Position numbers and translations under genes: made by a program
In this document: positions 61,420 to 64,000 of the stretch, piece after piece
Numbering within the stretch: position 1 is the first letter of the stretch
How the letters are laid out: the number at the start of each line of letters is the position of its first letter
NCBI RefSeq assembly: GCF_015355755.1
Contig: NZ_JACVEE010000003.1
Location: 1 to 64,000 of the forward strand
Reading direction: 5' to 3'
Source of the DNA: Nocardia sp. XZ_19_385
GTDB lineage: Bacteria > Actinomycetota > Actinomycetes > Mycobacteriales > Mycobacteriaceae
DNA: 64,000 bases
Notes under the pieces: model-generated
What the model saw: only the letters and a program-made list of their open reading frames with translations
Databases searched by the model: none
Told to the model about the DNA's origin: nothing

Positions 61420-62345
61420 AGAAACCGACCCGCGCACAGACCCGGGTGCTGCAAGCCCTGCACGCCCACTGGACCGAACTGGGGACCTTGTTCACCGAGG
61501 CCAACCAGCAGATGGAAACCACCAAACGGGCCCCTAGTCCGCAGTGGTTCGAGGACTATCACCAACGGGCAGTCCTGTGTGATGCGCTGGCCAGCGCTGC
61601 GCAGGCCGCCGCTGTTCCACGGGAATGGATCGCCCAGGTCCACGACGGCGATCGGGGCGTCGCGTGGTCGGAGATCGAACTGGTCGATCCGGCGCCGCCG
61701 GACTGGGATCGGGTGCTGGGAGATCTCACCACCCAGGCACAACAGCTGTGCGAATGGACCGCGCTCGACAGTGCACGCCGTCAGCTCGGCGCGGTGCCTG
61801 CCCAGGCCGTCGAGGCATTCGACCGCAACCTTGCCGCGTTGCGTGCCCGGCTGACCGGTGTGGTGAACCTGCTCGACCTCAACGCCACCGACGGCAACGG
61901 ACTGTGGGGCAGCACCAGCGACTGGGTCGAAGCCGGCTACCAGCTGCTCGCTCACCACCCCGCCGAAGTCGTCCTGCAGCGCTGGAAAGCCGTGGCGCGC
62001 AGCGACGCCGAACCACTGGCACTGCAAGCCAAGGCATTGGCCCAGGCCCGGATCAAAACCCACACCTCAGTCGCTCTACCCGATCACGAATCACTCACCG
62101 CACGCCTGGGTGTGCTCGCCCTGGCCCAGCCGATGCTGTTCCATCACCCCGCCGCCGCCGCCGGCACCGACATCGGCGCCGCGGTCGAGGCCGCCGCCCT
62201 CGATCCCTCCGCAGCTGACCCCGACACCTCCTCCTCGAGATCGGTCTTCAGCCACGCCGAGCAAGTACAGCCGGTTGCCTACGAGGCCGACCTCGCGGTT
62301 GCGGCACCGGAGTTCGTGGCCCCGGCCAGCGAGTTAGACCTATGA
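61416..62345 (+). CDS. Paralog family member 5
   Basis: The 309 residues have AAVPREWIAQVHDGDRGVAW, FDRNLAALRARLTGVVNLLD, NGLWGSTSDWVE and DIGAAVEAAALDP (residue 252), then a 50-residue acidic tail with VQPVAYEADLAVAAPEF. The order matches members 1-3. It overlaps both neighbours by 4 bases. Confidence 0.75.
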   Translation: MKKPTRAQTRVLQALHAHWTELGTLFTEANQQMETTKRAPSPQWFEDYHQRAVLCDALASAAQAAAVPREWIAQVHDGDRGVAWSEIELVDPAPPDWDRVLGDLTTQAQQLCEWTALDSARRQLGAVPAQAVEAFDRNLAALRARLTGVVNLLDLNATDGNGLWGSTSDWVEAGYQLLAHHPAEVVLQRWKAVARSDAEPLALQAKALAQARIKTHTSVALPDHESLTARLGVLALAQPMLFHHPAAAAGTDIGAAVEAAALDPSAADPDTSSSRSVFSHAEQVQPVAYEADLAVAAPEFVAPASELDL

Positions 62346-63292
62346 GCGCGCCGGCGAAACAGCAAGTGCGCGTGCGCGATATCGAACCCGACCGCGCACA
62401 ACTGCTGGAAAGAATCCATGCCCTTGCCGCGGAATCGGTCCGGCAGCGCCAAGCGATCCCGACCAGCGAACGCGAGGTCAACGACTGGAAACACCTGGTC
62501 GACCAGCTCGATGCGATCCACGGCGAACGCGACCTCACCGAAATCACCGCACGCGACCAAGGTATCCCCAACGCCTGGATTGACCTCGCCCGCAGACACG
62601 GCATCGAAGGCAAAGCCTGGACGGGTGATCAACTCCTACCCCCAGCGACGCGAACCTGGGGCCGGCGAACATCCAACAGGGTGATGCAGGACGCCAAACG
62701 GCTAGCCCACATGGCTGCCGTGAGCACTGTGCGCGACCATCTGCGCGCTGCAGCCGGAATCACGACCGAAGCAGATCCCGCTGCCGCACAACGCTTCCAA
62801 CGCAATTTCCATGCACTGCGGACTCGTGCCGTGGCGATCGCCTCTTTCCCCGGCACGGGGCAAGCCAGAGTAGCCCACGCCTTCGCCGCCGCCAGTGATC
62901 TGCTCAACCACGAGATCAGCCAATACTTGACCTACACGCTGACCGACCTCGAAGCGATGTGGCAGCCGCTGACCAGCCGAGCCATCGCCTCCGATATCCG
63001 CAGGTCACTGAAGAGTCTGCAAATCGCTGATCCCGGCACCAGCACTGGCTCCCACCAAACCCTGGTCCCGACCGCCAACGCCTTGCTCGCGCGGGCGCGC
63101 GTAGCCCTCGCCGCCGCAGCCACACCCGATTCCGGGTCAGGTGCCGCGATCGAAGCAGCGATCTCGGCCGGGCTGGGCGAATCGGCAGCCCTGGACTGGG
63201 TCCCCGATATCGAAGCCGAAGGACTCGACAGCGCCACCGCCGAGGTACAGCACGAGACCGGACCCGATCCGCCGGCCACTGAGCTCAGGTAG
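62342..63292 (+). CDS. Paralog family member 6
   Basis: The 316 residues have QGIPNAWIDLARRHGIEGKA, AKRLAHMAAVSTVRDHLRAA, RFQRNFHALRTRAVAIASF and GSGAAIEAAISAGL (residue 265), with an acidic tail. The N-terminus is charged (VRVRDIEPDRAQLLERIHAL). It is the last member of the run. Confidence 0.75.
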   Translation: MSAPAKQQVRVRDIEPDRAQLLERIHALAAESVRQRQAIPTSEREVNDWKHLVDQLDAIHGERDLTEITARDQGIPNAWIDLARRHGIEGKAWTGDQLLPPATRTWGRRTSNRVMQDAKRLAHMAAVSTVRDHLRAAAGITTEADPAAAQRFQRNFHALRTRAVAIASFPGTGQARVAHAFAAASDLLNHEISQYLTYTLTDLEAMWQPLTSRAIASDIRRSLKSLQIADPGTSTGSHQTLVPTANALLARARVALAAAATPDSGSGAAIEAAISAGLGESAALDWVPDIEAEGLDSATAEVQHETGPDPPATELR

Positions 63293-63352
63293 CCAAGGCG
63301 TTTGCTCACGCCATCGAACAAGAATTCCTCACCACTCAGGAGAACACACCCG

Positions 63353-63625
63353 ATGCACCCTCACGGCCGCGCAAACCCCCACAGCCCCGACTCCGAACGG
63401 TTCACCCGCCGGATCGCTGTCCGATCACCAAGTCCTGGCCAACTCAGCCGCATTCAGCACCCCGCCCGACATCGCAACTCACTGCGACCAGAAGCGGCAT
63501 CGACCGCGCTCGCTTTCGAACTCTGCCGTGACGCACTGTGGTTGATCGCCCACATCCTTCGCAACGAACTCGACTATCGGATGCGACGAGCGGTACAAGC
63601 CGCACATGTCCGGCGGCACCGATGA
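63353..63625 (+). CDS. 90-residue basic protein
   Basis: CAGGAGAACACACCCG precedes the ATG. The N-terminal half is disordered, His/Ser/Arg-rich (MHPHGRANPHSPDSERFTRR). The C-terminal half is one helix (AFELCRDALWLIAHILRNEL). The stop overlaps the next gene by 4 bases. Confidence 0.6.
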   Translation: MHPHGRANPHSPDSERFTRRIAVRSPSPGQLSRIQHPARHRNSLRPEAASTALAFELCRDALWLIAHILRNELDYRMRRAVQAAHVRRHR

Positions 63626-64000
63626 GCGGGCGCAGCTACCGGCGGTGGCGTCTACGCTCTCCGGCGCGCAGCAATGATCAGAACCTGCAATCCAATTGGG
63701 CGATTCGCAGCCAGTCCGGGCAACGTTCCCGCGAGGATCGCGCAACCTTGCCCTCCGGGCGACGCGCCGCACTCGTCGCGCGGTTCGAGCAGGTGACAGG
63801 GTCACGGCTGATCCGGCTTTTCGCACCGGCCCTGCTCGACCAGGCCATGCTGCCCACCATCAGCGCGGCATTGGAATCCACCGGACGCCTTGTCCACTCA
63901 CCGTGGGAGCGAGCCTCGGCCACCGCCGCCTCCGCACAGATTATGACCGCCGGCCACGCTGGTGACCGGATGCTCGAATCGCACAGGCTGCTGCGTCTGC
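63622..64000 (+). CDS. Hypothetical protein, cut by right window edge
   Basis: The frame is open from the ATG at 63622 (ATGA overlap) to the edge, 126 codons: MSGRSYRRWRLRSPARSNDQ, then VARFEQVTGSRLIRLFAPAL and HSPWERASATAASAQ. Basic N-terminus, helical afterwards. It continues the coupled operon; family not recognised. Confidence 0.6.
   Translation, partial: MSGRSYRRWRLRSPARSNDQNLQSNWAIRSQSGQRSREDRATLPSGRRAALVARFEQVTGSRLIRLFAPALLDQAMLPTISAALESTGRLVHSPWERASATAASAQIMTAGHAGDRMLESHRLLRL

Noticed and set aside
61107..62063. Minus-strand frame of 318 codons
   Set aside because: Antisense to the DUF4913-like protein and the paralog at 61416, both with family-level repeats.

Overview
The window is high-GC actinobacterial DNA. 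Cutinase-family genes, a GAF protein of the GAF/ANTAR type, a MAB_1171c-type membrane protein, SCO6880-like and DUF4913-like conjugation genes and frequent GTG starts fit a mycolic-acid-containing genus such as Nocardia or Rhodococcus. This is inferred from family recognition; there is no rRNA or tRNA to test it. No tRNA, rRNA, CRISPR array or intact integrase was seen. The window could be a plasmid or an integrated conjugative element with its surroundings.

Bases 1-15,600 are a worn accessory region. It holds a truncated GAF regulator, two DnaA-box repeats, a small membrane protein, a toxin whose antitoxin has lost its 5' end, a large helical HTH protein with a divergent two-gene unit, and three pentapeptide-repeat genes. 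Two of these three are paralogs with a common N-terminus and a predicted leaderless promoter, and both are frameshifted. An McrB-like ATPase that stops after Walker A and an IS5-type transposase scrap follow.

Bases 16,000-25,600 are visibly richer in A+T than the flanks. A 2,014-residue TPR-CHAT protease gene faces a two-gene unit (zinc-ribbon-like protein plus membrane protein) and a Sel1-repeat gene. The far edge is marked by a truncated phage-type integrase and a frameshifted excisionase. Bases 25,500-31,500 carry a broken zinc-ribbon gene, a PadR regulator with its membrane partner, an Mrr-like nuclease fragment, an ECF sigma factor coupled to an unknown partner (again A+T-richer), and an MmyB-like XRE regulator.

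Bases 31,700-35,200 are a tight minus-strand operon: XRE regulator, ImmA/IrrE metallopeptidase, MAB_1171c-type membrane protein and cytochrome P450. Genes are separated by only 14 bases or overlap.

From 36,194 to the right edge, about 30 genes all on the plus strand form a conjugative type IV secretion operon, mostly with 4-base start/stop overlaps. It encodes a secreted Pro/Gly-rich protein, two cutinase-family proteins, a LIP-type lipase and an alpha/beta hydrolase. The core machine follows: VirB6-like membrane protein, SCO6880-like protein, VirB4-like ATPase, NlpC/P60 wall hydrolase and VirD4/TraG coupling ATPase. The last 11 kb encode helical proteins that share a short C-terminal IGxAIEAA-like motif followed by an acidic, Pro-rich tail. 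Very small coupled ORFs (23-44 codons) lie between several of them. No relaxase is visible.

The strongest leads are the shared C-terminal motif, the loss of the nucleophile serine in two of the operon's hydrolases, and the TPR-CHAT locus.
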